Origin: an uncultured Prevotella sp.
GTDB taxonomy: Bacteria; Bacteroidota; Bacteroidia; Bacteroidales; Bacteroidaceae
Length of the DNA stretch: 64,000 nt
NCBI GenBank assembly: GCA_900541335.1
Contig: UQJC01000004.1
Location: forward strand, 1-64,000
Reading direction: 5' to 3'
Made by a program: the position numbers and the translations under genes. Of the stretch, positions 17,980 to 25,403 are shown piece after piece. Each line of letters starts with the position of its first letter. Within the stretch, counting starts at the first letter, position 1. The notes under the pieces are model-generated. The model did no database searches. It was not told the origin of the DNA and worked only from the letters and a program-made list of their open reading frames with translations.

Positions 17980-18020
17980 GAAGAAGACCTTTTAGGCTGG
18001 TTCTATTAATTATCTGTTAT

Positions 18021-18100
18021 AAGTGGAAGGTTGAAGAGTTTCTGTAGCAAGGTCCTTGACTTGACGAATAAACATTAAACTCCTGAACTCCTAAACTATA
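18021..18100. repeat. Degenerate octamer-repeat element (GTTTARRA-like), inverted arms
   Basis: The spacer between the TonB-type receptor and the lysozyme gene has a left arm GGTTGAAGAGTTT (about 18029-18041). Its right arm, read on the other strand, is GTTTAGGA-GTTCAGGA-GTTTAATG (about 18075-18098). Both show 8-base spacing of GTT. Similar arms occur at 51819-51946, 53051-53252 and 59720-59866. Confidence 0.45.
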
Positions 18101-18117
18101 ATTGATAGAACACCCCT

Positions 18118-20607
18118 TTACATACCACTGGGAGCACCTCCCTGTTCGTTACCTTGTCCACCCGTACTCTTCACATCGGTATTTTCGATGGAACGTACCA
18201 CCTTACGCACCGAGGCTTTGAGGTCGCCGAGGCGGTAACGGATGCCGATGGAGAAGGTGCCTTGTTTCATGCTCGAACGCGTAATCATACGGTATTGTTC
18301 CGTTTGGGTGATGTTCGTGTAATGCACACGCTTCGGCAGGAAACCACCCGCTCCGAGCGAAACGGTCAGGCGGTCGTCTTTGAGAAAACCGCGGCTGAGG
18401 TTGAGGTGGTAAAAATAGTAACTGGGACTCTTCCCTTCGAGCGAAACAGATTTGCTGCCGCCTCCACCAAAGAGGCTGAACTTGAGTTTCCAAGGCAAAG
18501 TCTGCGTGACACCACCGTAGCCGTTGGCAGCAAAACCCCAATTGTGTTGGCGAAGCTGGCGCACACGGTAGTCTGAATAGCTGCCGCTGGCGTTGACAAA
18601 GATGGAAGTAGTCTTGCCTACAGTCCAGTTGAGGTAAGCGTTGAGGTTCCACACTTTCTCATGCAGGAACTCGCCGTAGGTGGAGTGCAACAGGCCGTCC
18701 TTCAGAAAAGTATAGTCGGTCATGCCGTTGTTGCCAAACGAATAGTTCAGGCTGAGGTTGAGCGAGAGTTTCGGACCAAACGTGTTGTAAGCCAACTCGA
18801 ACTGGTGACTCTGGGCACTCGTCAGGTTGGGATTACCATAGCTGACGTTACCGGGCGAACTGTAATCGGCATAAGGCGAAAGCATGTCGATGGAGGGACG
18901 GGCAATGCGGAGGTTGTAACCCAATTTGAGCATTTGCGTAGTCGTCAGGCTGTAAGCCATGCTCAAGGAGGGCACCCAGTCACTCAAGTGCGAGCTAAAC
19001 GAAGGACGTTTGCCGTCGGGGTAGGTAGCTCGATAATGATAATACTCGTAACGGCAACCTGCCAACATCGACCAGGACTTGAGTTTAAGCTTGTATTCCG
19101 CGTAAGCAGCTCCGATGTCACCGCGATGGCGGAAGCGGAGGCTCTGCGCTTCGTTGCGAACGAACTCCTCCTCACTTCCAGCCTTGCGACTCCACTCCGT
19201 GTTGTCGCTCTGATTGAGTCGGCTGATGTATTTTGCTCCGACCGACAGGGTATGCAACTTGCCCAAGGGGGTAGTAAAGTCGAGTTGCACGGTATGCTCG
19301 TTGTTGAGCTGGTCTGGGTCGGTACGGCGGTCAAGGAGTTCAAGGGTTTGAGGCACCTGTACGAGGTCAGAATAAATGCCCTGCGTCTGGTTGTTCGTGG
19401 GGTTATGGCCAAAACGATAAGAGAACGTCAGATTACAATCCTCGGCAAAGGTGTGTTGGAAGTCTGCCGAGGCGTTGAGATTGGTGGAACGCATCTTGCC
19501 CTTGTTCCACTGGTGGTAAGAGTAGACGGGATTCCACTCACGGTCGCTCATCCGGAAGTCTACATCGGCATCGTAGTCCACCTTCCAGCCAAAAAGCCCG
19601 ACGGAGACACTGAGCAAGTCCTTGGGCGAAAATTCATAGCTGGCATCGAGGTTGCCATGTTGAAAGAAACTCTTGTTCGTTTGCGAATTGGCTGTCGTAA
19701 ACCAGTGATTGACATCCTCGTCAAAGGCTTCGCGCTCTCCTGTGGAGTATGACGCAGGCTGTTTTTGGAGTCCGGCACCATAATAAGCCGAAAGGGTTAA
19801 CTTGCCCAATTGAGCCATGCCAAAGAAACCGGCATTGCCACCTCGGTTGCTGAAGGTGAGACTCGGGGTCACCACGTAACCCGAAGTTGTCACCTGGCTT
19901 TCGGTCACAATGTTGAGCACACCTGCCACTCCCTCTGCATCATACTTTGCGCCTGGGTTGGTGATCACTTCCACCTTCTTGATGGTCGAGGCGGGAAAGC
20001 TTTTGAGCACTTCCTTCGGGTTGGAAGTCATCATCTTATTGGGCTTACCGTTGACGTACACCGCAAAACTGTTGCTGCCGTTGACCTTGATATTGTCTTC
20101 ACCATCCACCGTAACCATAGGCACCTTGCGCAACATTTCGAGCGTCGTGTTGGTTTGGGCTTCGGGGTCATCGGCCATGGAGTACGTGAGTTTGTCAATC
20201 TCAGCACGAACCAACGGCTTTTGCGCCGTCACGGTGGCCGTAGCGAGTGTATTGCTCAGCTCTTTCAGATAGAGCGTGTCGAGTTTAACCACCGATTTTC
20301 CCTCCGTGAGCGTCACTTCGCGGCGCAAAGGTTGCATACCGATAACTATTGCTTCGAGGGTAAAAGTTCCGTGTCGCGGTACGGGAAGGCTGAATTGTCC
20401 GTTAGCTTGGGTCGTAGCCACACGCAACGGCTTTCCCTTTACTCCTTTTTCCATCAAGCGAAGCGTGGCAAAGGCTTGCGGTTCGTGGGTAGCTGAGTCG
20501 CAAAGTATGCCCTCAACGCGCAACTTGGCGGACTGGGCATAAACAGTTACAGATGTTGCAAGCAGAGCTGCCGTCAGGCTGACCAGTCTGCATACAGTAT
20601 GTTTCAT
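18118..20607 (-). CDS. Outer-membrane beta-barrel receptor (TonB-dependent receptor-like)
   Basis: An 829-residue outer-membrane protein. A signal peptide covers about residues 1-24 (ends VYAQ). A carboxypeptidase-regulatory-like beta-sandwich follows (about 28-112), then a TonB plug-like domain (about 114-235, including VYVNGKPNKMM and VITNPGAKYDAEGVAGVLNI), and then a long barrel with alternating aromatic strands. This arrangement fits the Bacteroidetes 'outer membrane beta-barrel family' proteins related to TonB-dependent receptors. No SusD partner is adjacent, so it is not a classical glycan-import pair and its ligand is unknown. The short polar tail after the last strand (GGQGNEQGGAPSGM) is unusual because barrels usually end in an aromatic residue. 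A promoter box is at 20631 and a 42-bp tandem array begins 202 bases upstream of the start codon. Confidence 0.87.
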   Translation of the reverse strand: MKHTVCRLVSLTAALLATSVTVYAQSAKLRVEGILCDSATHEPQAFATLRLMEKGVKGKPLRVATTQANGQFSLPVPRHGTFTLEAIVIGMQPLRREVTLTEGKSVVKLDTLYLKELSNTLATATVTAQKPLVRAEIDKLTYSMADDPEAQTNTTLEMLRKVPMVTVDGEDNIKVNGSNSFAVYVNGKPNKMMTSNPKEVLKSFPASTIKKVEVITNPGAKYDAEGVAGVLNIVTESQVTTSGYVVTPSLTFSNRGGNAGFFGMAQLGKLTLSAYYGAGLQKQPASYSTGEREAFDEDVNHWFTTANSQTNKSFFQHGNLDASYEFSPKDLLSVSVGLFGWKVDYDADVDFRMSDREWNPVYSYHQWNKGKMRSTNLNASADFQHTFAEDCNLTFSYRFGHNPTNNQTQGIYSDLVQVPQTLELLDRRTDPDQLNNEHTVQLDFTTPLGKLHTLSVGAKYISRLNQSDNTEWSRKAGSEEEFVRNEAQSLRFRHRGDIGAAYAEYKLKLKSWSMLAGCRYEYYHYRATYPDGKRPSFSSHLSDWVPSLSMAYSLTTTQMLKLGYNLRIARPSIDMLSPYADYSSPGNVSYGNPNLTSAQSHQFELAYNTFGPKLSLNLSLNYSFGNNGMTDYTFLKDGLLHSTYGEFLHEKVWNLNAYLNWTVGKTTSIFVNASGSYSDYRVRQLRQHNWGFAANGYGGVTQTLPWKLKFSLFGGGGSKSVSLEGKSPSYYFYHLNLSRGFLKDDRLTVSLGAGGFLPKRVHYTNITQTEQYRMITRSSMKQGTFSIGIRYRLGDLKASVRKVVRSIENTDVKSTGGQGNEQGGAPSGM

Positions 20608-20630
20608 TGGGCTTTGTGTTTAGTTGGGGG

Positions 20631-20638
20631 CAAAAGTA
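20631..20638 (-). promoter_or_regulatory. Candidate -7 promoter box for the TonB-type receptor
   Basis: On the - strand TACTTTTG (exact TAnnTTTG), only 24 bases upstream of the start codon at 20607. No TTTG is found at the usual -33 position; that stretch is purine-rich on the + strand. Confidence 0.5.
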
Positions 20639-20808
20639 CAATTTATAAGGGAAAATAAGGAGAAGAAAAAGTGAGAAACCCCACACAAAAATGAGAAGGA
20701 AAGCGGATGAAGAGGTGAAACAATTTCACACACTTCGAAGGAACTCTAAAGACGGGATGTTTCAGCTGGATCCAAACGATGAAAACTGCAAGAAGGAGAA
20801 TAAAACGA

Positions 20809-20976
20809 TTTCCCAACGGCTTGGGAAACTGTTTTAAGGAGCTAGAAGGGTTTCCCAACGGCTTGGGAAACTGTTTTAAGGAGCTAGAAGGGTTTCCAAA
20901 CAGCTTGGGAAACCGTTTTAGGGAGCTAGAAGGGTTTCCAAACAACTTGGGAAACCGTTTTAGGAGGATTGTAGGG
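20809..20976. repeat. Tandem array, four copies of a 42-bp unit, upstream of the receptor gene
   Basis: Four head-to-tail units at 20809-20850, 20851-20892, 20893-20934 and 20935-20976. Units 1 and 2 are identical; 3 and 4 differ by several bases. Each unit contains a palindrome-like pair (TTTCCCA ... TGGGAAA in units 1-2) and, in units 1-3, the core GGAGCTAGAAGG. There are no unique spacers, so it is not a CRISPR array. Because 42 is divisible by three, both strands stay open as 14-residue repeats, but no start or context supports translation. Confidence 0.9.
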
Positions 20977-21331
20977 TGTCAAAAGGTAAATGGAGCTACC
21001 TGAACAGGATTTAGCAGACACGAAATCACGTAACGCCCCCTTACTCTATCGTTTATCGAACATTAAGAGCCACTGGTTCGGCTACTTCAAACAGCATGCT
21101 GACGGTCAAAAAACAATGCGCTATAGCCCAATGTCCAACTCTGGAGACCAATCATCAGGGATTCAAAAGACTGTCATATAAACGGCGGCATACGCAAAGA
21201 ATAAACCATGAACCTTGTAGAAGCACATTTCCTCAAAAAAAGAATGGGGCTGCTTAGCTCTTGTATATCAATTAAAAACTCAACTTTTCTCACCACATCG
21301 AACATAATGATTTAAAAAAATCGCTCAGACA
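20977..21331. other. Non-coding region between the 42-bp array and the tRNA promoter
   Basis: A stretch of 355 bases without a credible gene. A 63-residue open frame (20990-21181, +) has no recognisable product. Nothing else was identified. Confidence 0.5.
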
Positions 21332-21363
21332 TTTGGTCAGTTCTGAGGAATGCACTACTTTTG
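21332..21363 (+). promoter_or_regulatory. Bacteroidetes-type promoter for the tRNA gene
   Basis: TTTG at 21332-21335, a 20-base spacer, and TACTTTTG at 21356-21363. This is a full match to the two-part consensus, 41 bases upstream of the mature tRNA. Confidence 0.75.
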
Positions 21364-21404
21364 CACTCGCAAACGGGAAACAACAACACCGCAAGCAAGA
21401 AAAT

Positions 21405-21478
21405 GGCGCGATAGCTCAGCTGGTTAGAGCGCATGATTCATAATCATGAGGTCCCCAGTTCAATCCTGGGTCGCGCTA
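21405..21478 (+). tRNA. tRNA with CAU anticodon (probably elongator Met)
   Basis: A 74-base cloverleaf. The acceptor stem is GGCGCGA with TCGCGCT, where the first pair is a G-U. The D arm contains AGCTCAGCTGGTTAGAGC. The anticodon stem CATGA/TCATG encloses the loop TTCATAA, with the CAT anticodon at 21439-21441. The T arm is CCCAG/CTGGG with TTCAATC. The discriminator is A21478 and CCA is not encoded. The D-arm is of elongator type, so Met is the likely identity, but tRNA-Ile with a modified CAU cannot be excluded by eye. It is a single gene with its own promoter and terminator. Confidence 0.93.
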
Positions 21479-21480
21479 CA

Positions 21481-21519
21481 AAAGGCAGTGACAACTTAAA
21501 GGTTGTCACTGCCTTTTTT
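21481..21519 (+). terminator. Intrinsic terminator of the tRNA gene
   Basis: AAAGGCAGTGACAAC pairs with GTTGTCACTGCCTTT across a short loop, and six T follow. It starts three bases after the tRNA. Confidence 0.9.
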
Positions 21520-21710
21520 CTTTCATCCCATTCTTATATGATTTCGAATAGGCGGTGGCTCTACGCTTACCAATCGGTAGGAGTAGCAAGTTACAAAATG
21601 TAGCTTACCCGACAGAATCGGAGGAACAGGAATATACCGTAGGGAATCAGCCTCCCTAACTTTATCGAATCACCTGTATCCACTTCACTCCATTTACATA
21701 CAAAATAATT

Positions 21711-21766
21711 AGCCAAGCAAAGCCTTCCATGAAACAATGCTGCTTCATGGAAGGCTTTGCTTGGCT
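21711..21766. repeat. Perfect 23-bp inverted repeat in a gene-free spacer
   Basis: Arms 21711-21733 and 21744-21766 are perfect complements over 23 bases, with a 10-base loop. The surrounding 21520-21977 region has no credible gene. On the - strand the hairpin is followed by AATTATTTTG, so it could be a distant terminator of the acyltransferase gene that ends at 21978, but it is longer than typical terminators and 211 bases away. Confidence 0.8.
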
Positions 21767-21977
21767 CTGATATGATTATCCCAACCGAGTGTCGCAAGCT
21801 AAGGCTGTGTGCTACCTTATTTCTCAAGGGGATGCCTCACCCTGGCTGCAGTATCACTAGGTTAACATACCCATGAAGGACTACGTCAGGAGGACGAACC
21901 AAGGATGAAAGGTAACACTGCCCCACGCCAAAGCGAGAACTCAATAGAAACCAGTGATTAAAGCCTGGTCCCCCCCT

Positions 21978-23117
21978 TTAAACTTTCAAATAGATGCCCT
22001 TGCGGTGCATTGCACGAAGGATGAGGAAGATAATCAAGACCTGGGCACAGGTAAGAATGAAGGGATAGTAAGTCGGAAAATGGTGTTGAAGACCATAAAG
22101 GACGGAATGGGCTACTCCCCGAAAGTTGACGACTTCGCTCAACAGGTATGCGGTGATGGAATTCATGCCATAGACTTTGAGAAAGTCAAGGAAGATATGC
22201 CAATGGAGGACGTCATAAACGTAATAGAAAAGTCCCATAAGCAGAAAGCAAAGGCCGCTGCTGAACAATACCATTGAGGAGGTCCACAAGGGCTTGATGA
22301 TGGGGAGATAGTTGCTCCACAACCATCCCAACAAGACGAAAGCGGTGCCAAGGACGAGATAAAGGGTCAAACGGGGTAAACGGGCTTCGCGCGCAATGCG
22401 ACCCGCCAACATCCCACTGAGGGCGGTGACACCAAAGGTGAGACTACTGAGAATCCACGTGTAGTGATACCAGGGGGCGAAGTGTACCTGACCTGCCGCA
22501 TCTACGGTAGCCGCGTCACGGTAACGCCCCAGAACGGTACGGTCTATCCATTCGGCAAGATTGCCCGTGGGCGTGTAGTTACCTCCGCCATAACCGTCAA
22601 CGGTGATGAATTCCATCGCTCCCCAATAGGCAAGAAGCAAAAGTACTGCCGAGATGATTTGTACCCGCCAGCCGCTGAACATATAGAAGAGGGAGGCTAT
22701 GAAGTAACCGGCGGCTATGGACTGCAGGGTATTGGAATAGAGATAAACGCGGGTCGCATCGAGCCCCAGCAAATTGCCCTGAACAACCATGCCAAGTAAC
22801 CACAGCAACAATACACGGCGAAACAGACGCATGAAAAAGGGCAGGTATTTGCCTTCACGCTTCATGCGGGCTAAGGCAAAAGGAATGGAAACTCCCGACA
22901 TGAAGACGAAGAGCGGCATGATGAGGTCCCAGGGACTGAAGCCTTCCCAGTCTTTGTGGGTAAAGATTTCGCGCAACCAACTGAGGGAAGTGTCGCCCGA
23001 GGCATCGAGGTAATGGAGCACCAGCGGTCCGAGAGCGACCAAAACAAAGAGGTCGAAACCACGCAACGCATCGAGGGAAGCCAGACGAGAAGAGGTGGAA
23101 GGAGTGGATTTCTTCAT
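21978..23117 (-). CDS. DUF5009 / heparan-alpha-glucosaminide N-acetyltransferase-like membrane acyltransferase
   Basis: A 379-residue membrane protein with about ten hydrophobic helices. The start LASLDALRGFDLFVLV (about 12-27) and the segment WDLIMPLFVFMSGVSIPFAL are the family signature of DUF5009 / HGSNAT-like (YeiB-related) acyltransferases, which move acetyl groups across a membrane onto sugars. Bacterial members are poorly characterised and the acceptor is unknown. An open frame reaches 23312, but those residues do not look like a membrane protein start and cross the hairpin at 23153-23194, so the start at 23117 was chosen. It follows pyrH on the same strand, beyond that terminator. Confidence 0.83.
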   Translation of the reverse strand: MKKSTPSTSSRLASLDALRGFDLFVLVALGPLVLHYLDASGDTSLSWLREIFTHKDWEGFSPWDLIMPLFVFMSGVSIPFALARMKREGKYLPFFMRLFRRVLLLWLLGMVVQGNLLGLDATRVYLYSNTLQSIAAGYFIASLFYMFSGWRVQIISAVLLLLAYWGAMEFITVDGYGGGNYTPTGNLAEWIDRTVLGRYRDAATVDAAGQVHFAPWYHYTWILSSLTFGVTALSGMLAGRIAREARLPRLTLYLVLGTAFVLLGWLWSNYLPIIKPLWTSSMVLFSSGLCFLLMGLFYYVYDVLHWHIFLDFLKVYGMNSITAYLLSEVVNFRGVAHSVLYGLQHHFPTYYPFILTCAQVLIIFLILRAMHRKGIYLKV

Positions 23118-23152
23118 GGACAAGCAAGAAAATAGATGGAACAATACGGAAA

Positions 23153-23194
23153 AGCCGGAACAGAGAGCAACTTGAAGTTTTCTCTGTTCCGGCT
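23153..23194 (-). terminator. Intrinsic terminator after pyrH
   Basis: A perfect 14-bp inverted repeat (AGCCGGAACAGAGA at 23153-23166, complement at 23181-23194), loop 14 bases. On the - strand it is followed by TTTCCGTATTGT. It lies about 95 bases past the pyrH stop. Confidence 0.65.
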
Positions 23195-23289
23195 GAATGT
23201 GACAGGACAAGAATGTCATGCGAGGGGGCAGAACAAACATCAGCCTATGCCGGAACGCCTTCGCATCTCCTGTCAACCCGACAAAACGC

Positions 23290-24000
23290 TTAGGCGTGAA
23301 CGTAGGTACCAATGTTTTCGCCCGACAATACTTTCTTCAGATTGCCGACAACGTCCATATTGAAGACGTAGATGGGCAAAGCATTCTCACGACACATGGC
23401 GGTGGCAGTAATGTCCATCACCTTGAGGCCACGGGAAATGACTTCGTCGTAAGTAATGTCATCGAACTTGGTGGCAGTGGGGTCTTTCTCGGGGTCGGCC
23501 GTATACACACCATCCACGCGAGTACCCTTGAGCATCACGTCGGCCTCAATCTCGATGCCACGGAGCGAAGAACCGGTGTCGGTCGTGAAATAAGGATTGC
23601 CCGTACCGCCGCTCATGATGGCCACTTCGCCGCGTTCCATCGCTTCGATGGCTTTCCACTTGCTGTAAAACTCACCGATGGGTTCCATGCGGATAGCAGT
23701 GAAAACATGAGACTTGACGCCGATGGCACCTAAGGCTGAGCTGAGTGCGAGGGAGTTGATGACAGTGGCACACATGCCCATCTGGTCACCCTTGACCCGA
23801 TCAAAACCTTTGCCTGCACCACTCAATCCACGGAAGATGTTGCCCCCGCCAATAACGATGCCAATCTGGATGCCCATCTCCAGAGCTTCCTTGATTTGTG
23901 CCGCATACTCATTGAGACGCTTCACGTCGATGCCGTAACCTTGTTCGCCCATGAGGCTTTCGCCGCTGAGCTTTAACAGGATGCGCTTAAACTTTGCCAT
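23290..24000 (-). CDS. pyrH: Uridylate (UMP) kinase
   Basis: A 236-residue enzyme of the amino-acid kinase fold that phosphorylates UMP to UDP in pyrimidine nucleotide synthesis. Clear motifs: RILLKLSGESLMGEQGYGID at the N-terminus, IGIVIGGGNIFRG (nucleotide binding), GDQMGMCATVINSLAL (UMP binding), GTGNPYFTTDT, and KGTRVDGVYTADPEKD. The open frame extends far upstream (to 24432), antisense-like in composition and inside the MATE gene, so the start at 24000 was taken; it gives standard length. A promoter box at 24044-24051 lies between it and the MATE gene, so it is probably its own transcription unit. Confidence 0.95.
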   Translation of the reverse strand: MAKFKRILLKLSGESLMGEQGYGIDVKRLNEYAAQIKEALEMGIQIGIVIGGGNIFRGLSGAGKGFDRVKGDQMGMCATVINSLALSSALGAIGVKSHVFTAIRMEPIGEFYSKWKAIEAMERGEVAIMSGGTGNPYFTTDTGSSLRGIEIEADVMLKGTRVDGVYTADPEKDPTATKFDDITYDEVISRGLKVMDITATAMCRENALPIYVFNMDVVGNLKKVLSGENIGTYVHA

Positions 24001-24043
24001 ATTGATATTGTATTGATTTGGAGTTTGTTGGAATGTACGGTCG

Positions 24044-24051
24044 CAAATGTA
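24044..24051 (-). promoter_or_regulatory. Candidate -7 promoter box for pyrH
   Basis: On the - strand TACATTTG, an exact TAnnTTTG match, 44 bases upstream of the pyrH start and immediately after the MATE stop codon. Its -33 region lies within the MATE gene. Confidence 0.5.
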
Positions 24052-24059
24052 CGCTTTTT

Positions 24060-25367
24060 TCATTGATTGTGATGAGCCACGGTCTGCTTTACTTTGGGAT
24101 AGTAGAGAGCTTGCACCAAGCTTCGACAGCCCAGATAGGTAAGAAACGCCAACCACAAGGAGGTGTTGGCAGGGGGCAACAGGGCGTAAAGGCCGAAAAA
24201 GAGAAGGGTGGCAAGCACCATGGTGAGCAACATGTAGCGCGTTGAGGTGGTGCCAATGTATAGTCCGTCGTAGAGAAAGGCGGCAAAGCCTATAAAAGGC
24301 ATGGCACAAATGAGGCTGAGGTGGTGACTTGCCTGGGCTATGACGGAAACTTCGTCGGTCAACAACCGGAGTAACACGGAACCGCCGAAACCGTAGCCAA
24401 GGGTGAAGAGCAAGGCAAGGGCACTGCCCCAAAGCAGAAGGGAACGGTGAAGGCGGGCAAAACGAAGGGTGTCACGCGCTCCGTAATAACGTCCACCCAG
24501 TGCTTCGCCGGCATAAGCAAAACCATCCATGATGTAGGAGAAGAGAAGAAAGAATTGCATCAGCAGGGTATTGGCGGACAGGGTTAATTCGCCTTGTGCC
24601 GAACCGAACGAAGTGAAGCTGACGGTGACGGCGATGAGACAAAGGGTGCGCAGAAAGATGTCGCGGTTGACTTGAAAAAAGGCGACAAAGGAGGCACGGT
24701 CGCGCAACAAGGTACGCCAGGTATGAAGCGTGGGTTCGGGGCGTTCGAAGCGAGTGCGCCACAGCCAAAGGGCGAGCAGTAAACCTGCGTACTGTGCCAA
24801 CAGGGTGCCGAGGGCTACGCCTTCGACCTTCCAACCGAGTACACAGACTAAAAAGAGGGAGGCAAGGATGTTGACGACGTTTTGCACAATGGCGATGAGC
24901 ATAGGCAACTTGGCTCGCTGCATTCCCAAGAACCAACCGACTAGGCTATAAAGACCAAGAACGGCTGGGGCTCCCCAAATGAGGATGCGAAAGTAGGTAG
25001 CAGCGAGTTGACGCACTTCGGGCTCGGCTGGAACGAAACAAAAGACGGTATGAAGGATGGGGACTTGAAGTACCCACAACAGTAAGGAGAAAGCACCACC
25101 CACCAAAAGGGAACGACCTAACAATCGATGGGAGGCAAGGACATCACCGGCTCCGTAGGTCTGTGCGGTAAGCCCACCCGTTCCCATACGCAGAAAACCA
25201 AAGAGCCAATAGACCATATTGAAAATCATGCCGCCCAAGGCTATGGCTGCAATGTAGGCAGGGGAACCCAAATGGCCTACAATGGCGGTATCAACCAGTG
25301 CGAGCAGGGGAACGGTTATGTTGGAAACGATGCTGGGGAGGGCTATCTGAAGGATAGAACGGTGCAT
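24060..25367 (-). CDS. MATE-family efflux transporter
   Basis: A 435-residue inner-membrane protein with about twelve hydrophobic segments, of the MATE (NorM/DinF) family that exports organic cations or drugs in exchange for H+ or Na+. The opening ILQIALPSIVSNITVPLLALVDTAIVGHLG (about 5-34) contains the DinF-branch motif, where D27 is the conserved ion-coupling Asp in helix 1. YWLFGFLRMGTGGLTAQ is the next family motif. The first Met of the frame is at 25397, but the start at 25367 (MHRSILQIALP) fits the family better and leaves a 36-base spacing to the upstream biotin ligase fusion gene, with which it likely shares a transcript. The substrate is unknown. Confidence 0.9.
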   Translation of the reverse strand: MHRSILQIALPSIVSNITVPLLALVDTAIVGHLGSPAYIAAIALGGMIFNMVYWLFGFLRMGTGGLTAQTYGAGDVLASHRLLGRSLLVGGAFSLLLWVLQVPILHTVFCFVPAEPEVRQLAATYFRILIWGAPAVLGLYSLVGWFLGMQRAKLPMLIAIVQNVVNILASLFLVCVLGWKVEGVALGTLLAQYAGLLLALWLWRTRFERPEPTLHTWRTLLRDRASFVAFFQVNRDIFLRTLCLIAVTVSFTSFGSAQGELTLSANTLLMQFFLLFSYIMDGFAYAGEALGGRYYGARDTLRFARLHRSLLLWGSALALLFTLGYGFGGSVLLRLLTDEVSVIAQASHHLSLICAMPFIGFAAFLYDGLYIGTTSTRYMLLTMVLATLLFFGLYALLPPANTSLWLAFLTYLGCRSLVQALYYPKVKQTVAHHNQ

Positions 25368-25403
25368 GGAGTTGAGACGTTGGAATGAGAGAGGCAAAGG
25401 GGA

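Noticed and set aside
20643..20945. 100-residue open frame (- strand) with repeats of GNPSSSLKQFPKPL
   Set aside because: Its repeats come from the 42-bp tandem array. A 42-base period keeps all frames open, and neither a start signal nor composition supports a gene.
20809..20976. CRISPR array
   Set aside because: Units are contiguous 42-base repeats with no variable spacers, and no cas genes are in the window. The same holds for 42482-42659.
20779..21003. 74-residue open frame (+ strand) across the same array
   Set aside because: Same reason: the repeat period leaves both strands open, and no promoter or start is associated with it.
21591..21827. 78-residue open frame (- strand) across the 23-bp inverted repeat
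   Set aside because: Its sequence is unlike any known family and is formed in large part by the inverted repeat.
24001..24432. N-terminal extension of the pyrH frame
   Set aside because: Antisense-like residues inside the MATE gene. The UMP kinase starts at 24000 in family register and has its own promoter box.
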